A stretch of 64,000 nt of DNA from Bacteroidales bacterium (GCA_024400455.1 JAKSMU010000003.1:1-64000); one strand, 5' to 3'; counted from the first letter of the stretch, positions 1-8,265 are shown. The notes: generated by a model from the sequence alone, not told the origin. Numbers and translations: made by a program.

Positions 1-810
1 CTTCATCCAAGCCCATGAATCGGGAATATCAAATGGCACCTGCTCATAATGCGGGTTATCACAAGATATCATGGCCTTAGGATTGATGCGTTTCAGCAAT
101 TCCGATGCTGGCTCATCCGTCGGATCTTGGGGCACCAATCTGCCATGAATGGCAAGGTCCAAGACTTTTGATTTCAATATTTTAATAGTAAAGTCTATGC
201 TTTGTTCGCTTTCATCAAGCAAAGCTATTAGGGCGAACCATTTTTCAACCTCAGATACAATTCTTTCTTGTTCTTCCAGTGGAGGAACCGGCACCAGCAA
301 ATCAGTGAAAATAAATTTGTTCACACGTTGCTGCCCAACTACACCCTTAAACTCTTTTGTCCCTTGTGAGATATACCAATCGCTTTTGAATAATAACAAA
401 TAAAACCTGCTGTATACTCCTATACTTCTCAGTACCGTCAGTTCAGTTGTTCCTGAGCCAATGCCATTGGGAAGATTATTGAAAATAACAGATTTTCGAT
501 TTTCAAAACAAGGTGATATTTTGGCAATGCCTATATCTCCATTGGAAAAGTGCGAATATCCGGTTCTTATTTCTCCCCATTGCTTTGGCTCAAGAGAATG
601 ACTGCCAGAATAGCCGTCATCAACTAGGTTCATTGGTATGAAACCAGCTAGAGTATTGTCGTCAGCGTAATTTTTTGGATTAAGAATGAATAAGTCTGAC
701 AGGGATGCCACTTCCCATTCTTGTGGAATTTCATCATTTGTGAAGTTCTCATAATGGGGCGTACCGGAACGTCCTAAATCAACTACAATCGTGCAGAATC
801 TCGATTGTAG
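1..810 (-). pseudogene. Start-less hsdS fragment (type I restriction specificity subunit), runs off left edge
   Basis: HsdS subunits hold two target-recognition domains (TRDs), each followed by a conserved helix, and choose the DNA site cut or methylated by a type I restriction enzyme. Reading leftwards, 270 codons are open to the window edge. They show a TRD entry (EIPQEWEV), the TRD, the conserved VPPLEEQERIV and LKSKVLDLAIHGRLVPQD region, and a second TRD entry (VPFDIPDSWAW). The frame opens immediately after a TGA at 811-813 and has no ATG until codon 60 (base 633), inside the TRD. It therefore lacks the normal 5' end. Such start-less hsdS copies are typical silent partners of phase-variable hsdS genes in Bacteroidales, where inversion moves the TRD into an expressed gene. 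No hsdM, hsdR or recombinase gene is inside the window, so that role is inferred. Confidence 0.85.
783..810. repeat. 9-bp inverted repeat at the open end of the hsdS fragment
   Basis: CTACAATCG (783-791) and CGATTGTAG (802-810) are perfect inverted arms around a 10-base loop. The arm ends exactly where the hsdS reading frame opens. It could be a recombinase site for TRD shuffling or a chance hairpin. Confidence 0.5.
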
Positions 811-880
811 TCAAAAAACGATCATTATGAACGCTTTAGGTGATACATTATAATAGTTGTTAATCGATTGGAATCTGTAT

Positions 881-2326
881 CTATTTCCCGATGCAGAATC
901 TAGAAAAGATGGTTCCTAAAACCTCATCCGTCGTCACTTCGCCTGTGATTGTGCCCAAGTGATGCAAGGCGATGCGCAGGTCTTGCGCCACCAAATCGGT
1001 AGGGATGTTGTCGGCAAGCGACTGTCTTACGGCCTTTAGACTCTCCAAAGCGTTGCGCAAGGCCTCGTAATGGCGCAGGTTCGTGACCAAAGTGCCGTTG
1101 GCATCGAAGTCGCTTTTGCAAGTGCTTAGTTTTGAACGCAATTCCTCCAAACCGATGCCTTGCTTGGCAGAGATAGGCATGATTTCAGTGCGCCCGATTT
1201 CAATCTGCAAATCGTAGCGCAAACGGTCGCACTGCCCATTGAAAGCCCCCTGAGCTTGTCGAAGGGTTTCGGTGGAAATCTGTTCCGTTACCTTTTGGTC
1301 AATCTTGTTCATGAGCAAAAACAGAACCTGTTGCGTCAAGTCCGTCTTTTCCAGAATGTTGCGTGCCGCCTCGCACATGTCGCCGTATTCTTTTGTGGCA
1401 TCCAGCATCCCGACGACGATGTCGGCTTCGGAGAGTTTCTTGTAGCTGCGTTCAATGCCGATTTTCTCGATGGTCTCATCCGTCTCGCGCAAACCAGCCG
1501 TGTCGATGAAACGGAACAAAGTGCCGTCGATGTTGAGCGTCTCTTCAATGGTGTCGCGAGTCGTGCCGGCAATGTCGCTCACGATGGCGCGTTCTTCGCC
1601 AAGCAGTGCGTTGAGCAAGGTGCTTTTGCCCGTGTTGGTCTCGCCAACGATGGCTACTGGAATACCGTTTTTGATGGCATTGCCCAAACGGAACGATTCA
1701 GTCAGGCGGGTGATGTGCGCAATGGCTTGGTCGAGGAGAAAGTTGAGTTGGGAGCGGTCGGCAAACTCCACGTCTTCTTCGCTGAAATCGAGTTCCAGTT
1801 CCATCAGGGCGGTGATTTCCAACAACTTGTCACGCAGCGTCTTCAGCTCGTTTGAGAAGCCGCCTTTCATCTGGTTCATGGCCACACGGTGTGCGGCGGC
1901 ATTTTGCGAAGCGATGAGGTCGGCGATGGCTTCGGCCTGTGCTAAATCGAACTTGCGGTTGACGAAAGCGCGGCGGGTGAACTCGCCAGGTTCAGCCATG
2001 CGGCAGCCTTTTGCGATAAGTGCCTGCAACAGACGCTGTTGGATGAAAATCGAGCCATGCACGCTGATTTCAGCGGAGTCTTCGCCCGTGAAGGAATGTG
2101 GGCCTTTGAAAAATGTCACCAAAACCTCGTCAAGCATCTCGTCACCATCCACGATTTGACCGAAATAAGCCTTGTGCGACAGCATTTTATCCATGTCGAA
2201 GGCTTTGCCGTTTTGCTGAAAGAGCTGTGCGACGATAGGGAAGGCATGACTGCCCGAAATCCTGATGACGGCAATGGCGCCCATGCCGTGTGCAGTGGCT
2301 ATGGCGCAAATCGTGTCTTCGTTCAT
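881..2326 (-). CDS. mnmE: tRNA modification GTPase MnmE
   Basis: MnmE, with MnmG, installs the carboxymethylaminomethyl group at wobble U34 of tRNAs. The N-terminal folate-binding domain starts MNEDTICAIATAHG. The G domain shows GETNTGKST (G1), GTTRD (G2), DTAGLRE (G3) and NKID (G4), and the protein ends in the invariant FCIGK with its catalytic Cys. The start at 2326 gives the usual family N-terminus; an in-frame ATG at 2341 is the alternative, and both lie downstream of a -7 box at 2357-2365. At about 481 residues it is some 20 longer than usual. The extra length lies between NKID and the SAK loop and includes the peptide TLRQAQG, encoded by a REP-like palindrome. The 3' end of this gene is a known integration site for SGI1-type islands, and an hsdS fragment lies directly downstream. 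Confidence 0.97.
   Translation of the reverse strand: MNEDTICAIATAHGMGAIAVIRISGSHAFPIVAQLFQQNGKAFDMDKMLSHKAYFGQIVDGDEMLDEVLVTFFKGPHSFTGEDSAEISVHGSIFIQQRLLQALIAKGCRMAEPGEFTRRAFVNRKFDLAQAEAIADLIASQNAAAHRVAMNQMKGGFSNELKTLRDKLLEITALMELELDFSEEDVEFADRSQLNFLLDQAIAHITRLTESFRLGNAIKNGIPVAIVGETNTGKSTLLNALLGEERAIVSDIAGTTRDTIEETLNIDGTLFRFIDTAGLRETDETIEKIGIERSYKKLSEADIVVGMLDATKEYGDMCEAARNILEKTDLTQQVLFLLMNKIDQKVTEQISTETLRQAQGAFNGQCDRLRYDLQIEIGRTEIMPISAKQGIGLEELRSKLSTCKSDFDANGTLVTNLRHYEALRNALESLKAVRQSLADNIPTDLVAQDLRIALHHLGTITGEVTTDEVLGTIFSRFCIGK
1248..1266. repeat. REP-like palindromic element inside mnmE
   Basis: CCCTGAGCTTGTCGAAGGG matches a REP-type repeat seen in many bacterial genomes, which reads as PELVEG or LRQAQG depending on frame. 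Here it is in frame within the G domain of MnmE and encodes TLRQAQG. The whole extra segment probably spans about 1195-1266. Confidence 0.75.
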
Positions 2327-2356
2327 GATGTTGACTTGCATGGCTGTAAATTTTGC

Positions 2357-2365
2357 GCAAAAATA
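2357..2365 (-). promoter_or_regulatory. -7 promoter box for mnmE
   Basis: TATTTTTGC on the minus strand matches the Bacteroidetes -7 consensus TAnnTTTG, about 30 bases before the chosen ATG, with a TTTG about 20 bases further upstream as -33. Confidence 0.7.
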
Positions 2366-2430
2366 GGAAAATTTGGTTTTCACAAAACTCACAAAACCAT
2401 GACAAAACTCAAAAGGAAGGTTTTGTGAAA

Positions 2431-2988
2431 CTACACCACTTCAATTCCGTAAACGGCAAGCAATCCAGGCAGACCCTGCAAGGCGAACTTGGCTTTCTTC
2501 AAGCGGTTTTCGTTCGGGTTGATGAGATAGTTGTAGGCTGTGGTGAAATCAGTTTCTTCCAAATTGGTTTTCAGGAAGATGGAACGCGTCATGTCGCAAT
2601 CCTTGAAGACGGATTTTTTCAGGTTGCACTGTCCGAAATCAGCCTCAATGATGCGGCATTTGTCGAAATGCGTACCTTGCATGTTCAGACCTTGAAAAGA
2701 GGTGTATTGCAAGTTGCAATCGCTAAAAGCCACGCTGAAAGTGAACTTGTTGGAAGCCGAAAAATTCGCTCCCGTCAGCTTGCAACGCTCAAAAGCGACC
2801 TTGTTCCACGATGTGCCCGACATTTTGCACAGACTGAAATTGCAGGAAATGAAACGGCAGGCCTCGAAATTCACTTTGCCAAAGATGATTTCCGTGAAAT
2901 CGCAGTGCTGAAACGTGCAATGAAAATACTCTTCATCGAGCTCTATGACTCTAAAATCTAAGTCTTTATATGTGATATCTTCTTTCAT
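2431..2988 (-). CDS. Pentapeptide-repeat protein
   Basis: This protein of about 185 residues is made of consecutive A(D/N)LXX-like units (for example CDFTEIIFGKVNFEACRF and CRIIEADFGQCNLKKSVF), which fold into a right-handed quadrilateral beta-helix. Phe or Leu recurs every five residues and many units carry Cys. The family includes Qnr-type gyrase-protecting proteins, but no feature here assigns that role. There is no signal peptide, so it is probably cytoplasmic. I place the start at the ATG at 2988 (MKEDITYKDLDF); a TTG nine codons upstream is less likely. It lies 89 bases after the mnmE promoter region on the same strand and may have its own promoter. The specific function is unknown. Confidence 0.88.
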   Translation of the reverse strand: MKEDITYKDLDFRVIELDEEYFHCTFQHCDFTEIIFGKVNFEACRFISCNFSLCKMSGTSWNKVAFERCKLTGANFSASNKFTFSVAFSDCNLQYTSFQGLNMQGTHFDKCRIIEADFGQCNLKKSVFKDCDMTRSIFLKTNLEETDFTTAYNYLINPNENRLKKAKFALQGLPGLLAVYGIEVV

Positions 2989-3100
2989 GTTGGGCTTTTT
3001 TGACTTTTTAGACAATTATACTATTTGACGGTTTGACAATTGGATATTTTGGCCATAGATTGAAAATCGAAAACTGTCAACCGATAACCCACATAACCCG

Positions 3101-3973
3101 TCATCTCCCCAAGAACACCTCAATTTGTTCCGCCTTGATTTTTTTCGCAATAATGCGTTTTTCCCGGTCTAAAACATATATTAAAGGTGTGTTTTCGATG
3201 CAATAGGCGTCGGTGGGGTCGAGGCCGCGGGAATGGAAGGCGCTCACGTTGATGAAGCTGTTTTCAAAAGGCTGAAAGTCATAGTTCATGTCGACAGCGT
3301 AAACGCTCACATTCTGATGCTCACGGCTGATGGTTTCAAGAGTCCGCGCTTCTCCGGCACACACATCACATTCATGATCGTAGAAGAAAAGGATTAAATA
3401 ATCCGATTCAAGTGCTTGTGTGTCAATGTATAATCCGTTTTTGTCGGGCAATGACAATGCGGGTGCTTCGTTGAAGAGCGCCAATCTTTTCAGATCGCCT
3501 GAATGTGCCTCAATAAAAAAGTATGCGGCTTCGTTGAGCAGGGCATTATCGCGGTTTTTTAGAATGTATTCGTCTGCCAGATGTATAAATATCTCATCAT
3601 GAGTCATATACACGGGATGCTCGTATTTGTTGAGCAGGTAAAGCAATGTGAAATCTTTGACGACTTTATTCTGTATCTTGGCTAAAAAACGGTCAATTTC
3701 AAGCTTGATGGAGTCGGGCAGAGGTGCCACCACTTTGTCGAAAAAGGCATCGATGCGATTGGCGTATGCCTGGTTGCCATAAAGCGAACTGTCGTTCAAT
3801 TGACAATTATCCCAAAAATGATTCTTGTAATATTGATAGGATAAGTGTCTGTCATTCAATATGGAATCGGGTAGGACAGGGTCATTCAGCAAGCCTTGCG
3901 ACTGGCAGCAAGCCCTTGCACCGAGGATTGAAAACAACAATATCAGGCAATATGTGACGACCGATTTACGCAT
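3101..3973 (-). CDS. Secreted thioredoxin-like protein (TlpA/DUF5106-like)
   Basis: This protein of 290 residues begins with an export signal (MRKSVVTYCLILLFSILGARACC). The long middle helical region (about 40-170) resembles the extension of Bacteroidetes TlpA-type proteins. The C-terminal half is a thioredoxin fold: LILFFYDHECDVCAGEA carries the CxxC redox pair, and NTPLIYVLD holds the cis-Pro after Thr. It probably works as a periplasmic thiol-disulfide protein. The start at 3973 was chosen because the signal peptide begins there and a -7-like box lies just upstream; the longer open frame to 4150 overlaps the divergent regulator gene and is spurious. It is divergent from the TPR/HTH regulator with 50 bases between the two starts, so the promoters may interact. 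Confidence 0.85.
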   Translation of the reverse strand: MRKSVVTYCLILLFSILGARACCQSQGLLNDPVLPDSILNDRHLSYQYYKNHFWDNCQLNDSSLYGNQAYANRIDAFFDKVVAPLPDSIKLEIDRFLAKIQNKVVKDFTLLYLLNKYEHPVYMTHDEIFIHLADEYILKNRDNALLNEAAYFFIEAHSGDLKRLALFNEAPALSLPDKNGLYIDTQALESDYLILFFYDHECDVCAGEARTLETISREHQNVSVYAVDMNYDFQPFENSFINVSAFHSRGLDPTDAYCIENTPLIYVLDREKRIIAKKIKAEQIEVFLGR

Positions 3974-3981
3974 AATCAGCC

Positions 3982-3990
3982 GCGAAGATA
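3982..3990 (-). promoter_or_regulatory. -7-like promoter box for the thioredoxin-like gene
   Basis: TATCTTCGC on the minus strand is a one-mismatch match to TAnnTTTGC, nine bases before the ATG at 3973. Confidence 0.45.
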
Positions 3991-4000
3991 CAATTTTTTG

Positions 4001-4009
4001 TAGATTTGC
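4001..4009 (+). promoter_or_regulatory. -7 promoter box for regulator 1
   Basis: TAGATTTGC matches TAnnTTTG, 14 bases before the ATG at 4024. It is back to back with the minus-strand box at 3982-3990. Confidence 0.65.
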
Positions 4010-4023
4010 GGGTTGTTTAGGAA

Positions 4024-5631
4024 ATGAGAAAAACGGTTTTACATATTTTGGCACTCTTGCTGCTGCTTTCGGGCTGTCATTCGCGTCGCGAAGCGAAGTG
4101 TGTTTTGCTTCAGGCGGAATCGGTGGTGGATAATGCTCCCGATTCGGCATTGGCGTTGCTTGAGTCTGTCGGTCATCCGGAAGACCGTTTCGGCAAAGCG
4201 GATTTCATGCAGTTTGAAGTCATTCTTGTAAAGTCTAAATACAAGTGTTACAAGCCAATATATGCTGATACTTTAATCTTTGATTCATATCATTTTTTCC
4301 TTGACGAAAAGGATTTCGCCAAGGCATCGCAGGCCGCGCTTTACGGTGGTTGCGTCAATGTGGAACGAAACCATTTCGATGCGGCCATGGAATGTTTTAA
4401 GAATGCTGATTTTTATGCCGAAAAAGTTTCCGATTCTTCTTGCCGCGCTTTTGCCCAATATTATATAGGTGATTTGTTGAATCAGCAAGGTGATGAAAAT
4501 CAAGCCATTGATGCGTATCGTCAGTCGGAAAGGCTTTATGGAAACGACTACAGCCGCAAGTCACGTTGCCTCAATGCGATGGCGATGATGTTTCTGGTTT
4601 TGGGTGAAACGGATTCTGCCTTCTATTATTTGGATTCGGCTATGGAAATGGCCGAGACGAAAGGCTGCCAAAACATGAAATCTGCTTTGTTGAACAATTA
4701 TTCGGTTGCCTATCAGCAGATTGGCGATTTCGGCAATGCGGAAAGATGCCTGAAACAAGCCATAAATGAAGTCGATGCGTCGCAACGGCCTATCGCTTAT
4801 CTTAATTTGGCGAAAGTGTATCAACGAAGCGGTCAAAACGATTCGCTGAAAGTTTATAAACAATTGCTTCTAAATGGTTTGGATAGTCTTACTTCAAGTC
4901 AGGAAACAAGTGCGGCAATCTATGCTTTCCTGTCGAGTGCGGCAGCTTCGGAAGGCGATTTTGAAAGTGCCTATCAATATGAATTGCAGCACGGAAAGGT
5001 CACGCTTGACATTATGGAGGAAAGGGAGCGCAGTTCGGTTTACGATATCCAGCAGAAATATGATTTCGAGGCGCAGCAAAACAGGCACAACCTTGAAATG
5101 TTGCGTCGTTTGCGGGTCATCATAGTGCTTGTAATTGTACTTTTGGCCGCCATGATTGCCGTTGCCGTTTTGGTTGGCATCGCATTGAAACGCAAACGGA
5201 TAGAAGCGGAATTGAACGGCAAATTGCTGGAATTGAAGCGCCAGAATGAAGAACAGCAGAAACAACAGCATTTGCGCGACAGCCAGTTTGCATCGTTGGA
5301 AAAGGATGAGTTGCTTCAGAAACTGAATGTCGCCATTCAGATGCTTTCGCTTTCAAACAACAAGTCCAATCCTATGCTTTTCAAGGATTTGGAAGCAAAG
5401 GTGTATGAAGGGACATCGCCTTGGGAATACATTGAAATGGTTTTCAACCGGCTGAATCCTGGCTGGACGGAGAACATCCGTAGGCAATATCCCGATTTGT
5501 CGGAGGTGGAATTCAAGTATTGCCTTTTGTCGCATTTCAGCCTTTCGCGGCAGGAATTTGCCAACGCGATGGGGTGCAGCGTGTATTATATCGACAAAAT
5601 CAGGGCGAATCTGAACAAGGATTTGCACTGA
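4024..5631 (+). CDS. Membrane-anchored TPR/HTH one-component regulator, locus 1
   Basis: This protein of 535 residues appears to be a Bacteroidetes-type membrane regulator. It has a lipoprotein-type signal (LLLLLSGCHS), TPR-like helical repeats to about 340, the motif KYDFEAQQNRH, one transmembrane helix (about 367-388), a charged coiled coil (about 390-420) and a C-terminal helix-turn-helix (about 480-535: LSRQEFANAMGCSVYYIDKIRANL). The topology suggests a periplasmic TPR sensor and a cytoplasmic DNA-binding domain. The gene at 48527-50182 has the same order, the same KYDFEAQQNRH motif and a related C-terminus. Both are followed by a gap with direct repeats and then a DUF3244-like gene, so this protein probably controls the genes at 5759-8796. 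The ligand is unknown. Confidence 0.88.
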   Translation: MRKTVLHILALLLLLSGCHSRREAKCVLLQAESVVDNAPDSALALLESVGHPEDRFGKADFMQFEVILVKSKYKCYKPIYADTLIFDSYHFFLDEKDFAKASQAALYGGCVNVERNHFDAAMECFKNADFYAEKVSDSSCRAFAQYYIGDLLNQQGDENQAIDAYRQSERLYGNDYSRKSRCLNAMAMMFLVLGETDSAFYYLDSAMEMAETKGCQNMKSALLNNYSVAYQQIGDFGNAERCLKQAINEVDASQRPIAYLNLAKVYQRSGQNDSLKVYKQLLLNGLDSLTSSQETSAAIYAFLSSAAASEGDFESAYQYELQHGKVTLDIMEERERSSVYDIQQKYDFEAQQNRHNLEMLRRLRVIIVLVIVLLAAMIAVAVLVGIALKRKRIEAELNGKLLELKRQNEEQQKQQHLRDSQFASLEKDELLQKLNVAIQMLSLSNNKSNPMLFKDLEAKVYEGTSPWEYIEMVFNRLNPGWTENIRRQYPDLSEVEFKYCLLSHFSLSRQEFANAMGCSVYYIDKIRANLNKDLH

Positions 5632-5705
5632 AAAAGTTTGTACTAAATTTGTTTAAATCATTGATTTTCAAATCATATTTTGAGAAAAAGTTTGTACTGA
5701 CTTTG
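5631..5705 (+). promoter_or_regulatory. Paired direct repeats, candidate operators of regulator 1
   Basis: AAAAAGTTTGTACT occurs at 5631-5644 and again at 5685-5698, each followed by a TTTG three to four bases on. The starts are 54 bases apart, about five helical turns. The second copy begins 50 bases before the -7 box of the next gene, a normal activator position. A related but different word is repeated at the same place in locus 2. Confidence 0.6.
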
Positions 5706-5734
5706 CAAACTGCTTTTTCTTCGGTTTTGTGCCG

Positions 5735-5743
5735 TATTTTTGC
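5735..5743 (+). promoter_or_regulatory. -7 promoter box for the DUF3244-like gene, locus 1
   Basis: TATTTTTGC is a perfect TAnnTTTG match, 16 bases before the ATG at 5759. Confidence 0.7.
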
Positions 5744-5758
5744 GGCAAATAAATTCAA

Positions 5759-6187
5759 ATGCGTATGACACGAAAAATCCATTATCTGTTGGCCATCGTT
5801 TTTGTGGCTTTTTTGGCAACTTCCTGTAAGAAGGATAACGGAAACGACTATCCGAATGAAACGAAAATCGACATCAAAGGCTCGTTGATGAAACCCGACC
5901 AACGTACCGAGGATGTGACCGCCGGCCTTAACGAAAGAACGCTTTATGTGCGCTTCTTTAAGGATTATGACGAAACCGAGGTCTCAATCTTGAGTTTGAA
6001 TGGCGAGAAACTTTTTGGCGTTACGACCGTTCCGCAGCGCAAGTCGGAAGTGCAGGTTTATCTCGGCAACCAGTTGGCAGGCACTTACAATCTTCGCATC
6101 GAAAACAATGAAGGCTTCCTTGAAGGGGAGTTTGTGATTGATTCTCTAGATGAGCAAAGGCTTTGGCGTAATGCTTTGCTGAGATGA
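5759..6187 (+). CDS. DUF3244-like small lipoprotein
   Basis: This protein of 142 residues has a lipoprotein signal (LLAIVFVAFLATSCKK). The mature part looks like a single small beta-sandwich: it starts with an IDIKGSLM strand and ends GTYNLRIENNEGFLEGEFVI, the general pattern of the DUF3244 family and of bacterial surface domains. The protein at 50437-50811 has the same plan (LQGELKPIGRS near the start, GNYLVVFSNAQGSLMGKFSI at the end) and the same place behind a TPR/HTH regulator. An in-frame ATG two codons in (5765) is an alternative start. It is the first gene of the group that regulator 1 probably controls. Its role is unknown; a periplasmic ligand or partner of the regulator's TPR domain is a reasonable guess. 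Confidence 0.75.
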   Translation: MRMTRKIHYLLAIVFVAFLATSCKKDNGNDYPNETKIDIKGSLMKPDQRTEDVTAGLNERTLYVRFFKDYDETEVSILSLNGEKLFGVTTVPQRKSEVQVYLGNQLAGTYNLRIENNEGFLEGEFVIDSLDEQRLWRNALLR

Positions 6188-6226
6188 TTTTGCTTAACAT
6201 TGTAAAAACCATTTAAATTATTATAT

Positions 6227-6883
6227 ATGAAGAAATTACTAATTTTATTAATCCTTTCCGGATTGTTCGTGCTGACAGCTTGTCCGCACAAAGATCCTAC
6301 AATCATCAATTTGGAGCCGCTGGAAGAAAAATACCGTGAATCAGTGCCTTACCAGGATGGAGATACGTTTGTTTTGCAGCACGAAACCAATAAGACCCTG
6401 ATTGAGTTTAAGGTGTGGCGCTATCTACAGGTCGATAATGTATATGAGGGCGAGACTTATTACCGTATGCAGTATGACCCTCACATTTATTATGAAAACT
6501 ATCAACAAGACATCACCGAATGTCGCACCGATTATCCGCTGTTCAATTTCAAATTGCAGATGGACAATGAATACAGAATACATGAATACAGTGATTCTAC
6601 AGCAGATAATTCACACGCTAAAACATTGTCAATCTGTGCCGGAAACAATTTCTATACTTGGCTTCCTTTCAAAGGCGTAACCTTTGGCGATTATGTCATG
6701 CTCGATTCCATGCAGGTCAACGGGCGCACCTATTATGATGTGTTTGAACTGAAAAACCAAAGCTATGGTTACGAATACGAAGGGGCGAACGATGGCGTTC
6801 AGGTCCTGTATTATAATTATGAAAACGGCATCGTAGGTGTCGAAATGTCGAACGGAGAAAAATTCATGCGCTATGAAGAGTAA
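6227..6883 (+). CDS. Lipoprotein of unknown function
   Basis: This protein of 218 residues has a clear lipobox (LSGLFVLTACPHK). The mature domain is rich in Tyr and acidic residues with many short beta-strand-like stretches (GDTFVLQHETNKTLIEFKVWRY, DSMQVNGRTYYDVFELKN). I do not recognise the family. The phrase VNGRTYYDVFELKN is echoed in the next protein as VDGKTYRDVIHIKV, so the two are probably distant paralogues. It starts 39 bases after the DUF3244-like gene, and its last 11 bases overlap the next gene, so the three are probably cotranscribed. Confidence 0.75.
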   Translation: MKKLLILLILSGLFVLTACPHKDPTIINLEPLEEKYRESVPYQDGDTFVLQHETNKTLIEFKVWRYLQVDNVYEGETYYRMQYDPHIYYENYQQDITECRTDYPLFNFKLQMDNEYRIHEYSDSTADNSHAKTLSICAGNNFYTWLPFKGVTFGDYVMLDSMQVNGRTYYDVFELKNQSYGYEYEGANDGVQVLYYNYENGIVGVEMSNGEKFMRYEE

Positions 6884-7499
6884 AGTTTTGTATTTCATGT
6901 TGTTAGTCATTTTGCTTGCATCTTGCCGTAAACCGAAGGAGGAGATTCTCGTCAGTGAAGATCTGAAAGAATGGTTTGTCGACAGCGGCAACCGCCATTT
7001 CGAGGTCTGCGATGAAAACGGCATCCATCAGACTTTCCATTTCGATGACATTGAAAATGATTTCCTTGAAAACTCGTCCAGCCTGTTTGGGGTCACATAC
7101 GAATTTACGGAACATGAACAGTGCGGCCAAAAGGGGCGTGGCTTTCTTGAAGACAGCCAATGCCAATTGCATTTTACAGCCTATAGCGATGCCACCCATG
7201 TTTTCTTTGAGTTTTACAATGCACAATTCAGTTTCAATTACAACGAAAGCAGCGGCATAGAAGGCACCATGAAATGCAGTGACGGTTATGGCGATGCATT
7301 GTATGGTTACACAATTGAAAGGCTTGACAGCTACGAAGTTGACGGCAAAACCTACCGCGATGTGATTCACATCAAGGTCGTTGATCCCGATTGCATCACA
7401 CGTCCGACTTTCCCGACCGAAATCTATTACGCAAAGCACTACGGACCAATCCGTTACCAACTGGCGCGTCAGCATTGGCTGCATCGTGTAGCTGAATAA
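6873..7499 (+). CDS. Lipoprotein of unknown function, paralogue of the preceding gene
   Basis: This protein of 208 residues starts at the ATG that overlaps the end of the previous gene (TATGAAGAGTAA); the longer upstream reading is unlikely because only this start gives a proper signal (LYFMLLVILLASCRK). The mature part has Tyr and Phe-rich strand-like segments and the phrase SYEVDGKTYRDVIHIKV, which resembles the preceding lipoprotein. No family was recognised. The overlap suggests translational coupling. Both lipoproteins are absent from locus 2, so they look like cargo specific to locus 1. Confidence 0.75.
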   Translation: MKSKVLYFMLLVILLASCRKPKEEILVSEDLKEWFVDSGNRHFEVCDENGIHQTFHFDDIENDFLENSSSLFGVTYEFTEHEQCGQKGRGFLEDSQCQLHFTAYSDATHVFFEFYNAQFSFNYNESSGIEGTMKCSDGYGDALYGYTIERLDSYEVDGKTYRDVIHIKVVDPDCITRPTFPTEIYYAKHYGPIRYQLARQHWLHRVAE

Positions 7500-7569
7500 T
7501 AAAAAGTATGATAATACAATATCCAAAGCGAAAATCCGTTAATAAACAAATAACTAAATCAGTTTGATC

Positions 7570-8265
7570 ATGAAAAAAGTATTGCTTTCAGTTTGCCTTT
7601 TGGCGTTGTTGCTCCCGGCAAAAGCCCAAGATAATAGGGGAGAAGTTTGTAATCATTATCGTCCAAATGGTCTCAGCATCGAGGCCACGGCTTCGACAGG
7701 CATATTTGACATTTTTGCCGTCGAATTGCATCAGAAACCCTATCTGTTAACCGTTGGACCAACGCTATATTATCGCTTCAACAAGAACATCAGCCTTGGC
7801 ATCGGCACCGAATTCCAGGCCAGCCGCGGCTCTCGTCTCGATTACAACTTTGACGAATATCTGATGGGCATTCCGGTATTTGCTAGCTTCAAAGTGAACA
7901 TGGGCGGACAAAAGACTTCACCTTTCTTTGCTGCGCGTGTCGGCATGATTTTCGACCTAAACTCAATTGTTGAGGAACAAACCTATTTTTACGAAGGTTC
8001 ATACTATGACAGGCCATGGGGCATGTACAACTACGACAAATACCGTTACGGCGGGATTTATACCGATTTAGGCTTTGGCCTTTCCGTCAAGCGGTCCAAC
8101 ATCAGCTTGGGAATCATCTGCTCCGACTTACACTTCAACCGTTATCATGAGGAGTCCCACTATTTGAGCAATGGCGAAGTGGAAACAACAAGCGGAAGCA
8201 GTGAAAACATCGAGCCGAACATTAATTTCTATGTCCGCTATTCCTATACGATACCGGTATTCTAA
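7570..8265 (+). CDS. Outer-membrane beta-barrel-like protein
   Basis: This protein of 231 residues has a Sec signal (MKKVLLSVCLLALLLPAKAQ). After it, alternating strands such as LTVGPTLYYRFNKNISLGIGTEFQ, FASFKVNMGG and SPFFAARVGMIFDL, plus the last segment INFYVRYSYTIPVF ending in Phe, fit a small outer-membrane beta-barrel (OmpW/PorT-like class). The ATG at 7570 is preferred over an in-frame TTG at 7564. A 70-base gap separates it from the lipoprotein pair, and it reads in the same direction as the group. No specific function can be given. Confidence 0.75.
   Translation: MKKVLLSVCLLALLLPAKAQDNRGEVCNHYRPNGLSIEATASTGIFDIFAVELHQKPYLLTVGPTLYYRFNKNISLGIGTEFQASRGSRLDYNFDEYLMGIPVFASFKVNMGGQKTSPFFAARVGMIFDLNSIVEEQTYFYEGSYYDRPWGMYNYDKYRYGGIYTDLGFGLSVKRSNISLGIICSDLHFNRYHEESHYLSNGEVETTSGSSENIEPNINFYVRYSYTIPVF

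Noticed and set aside
149..403. Plus-strand open frame of 84 codons at the left end
   Set aside because: It is antisense to the clear hsdS reading and has no recognisable domain.
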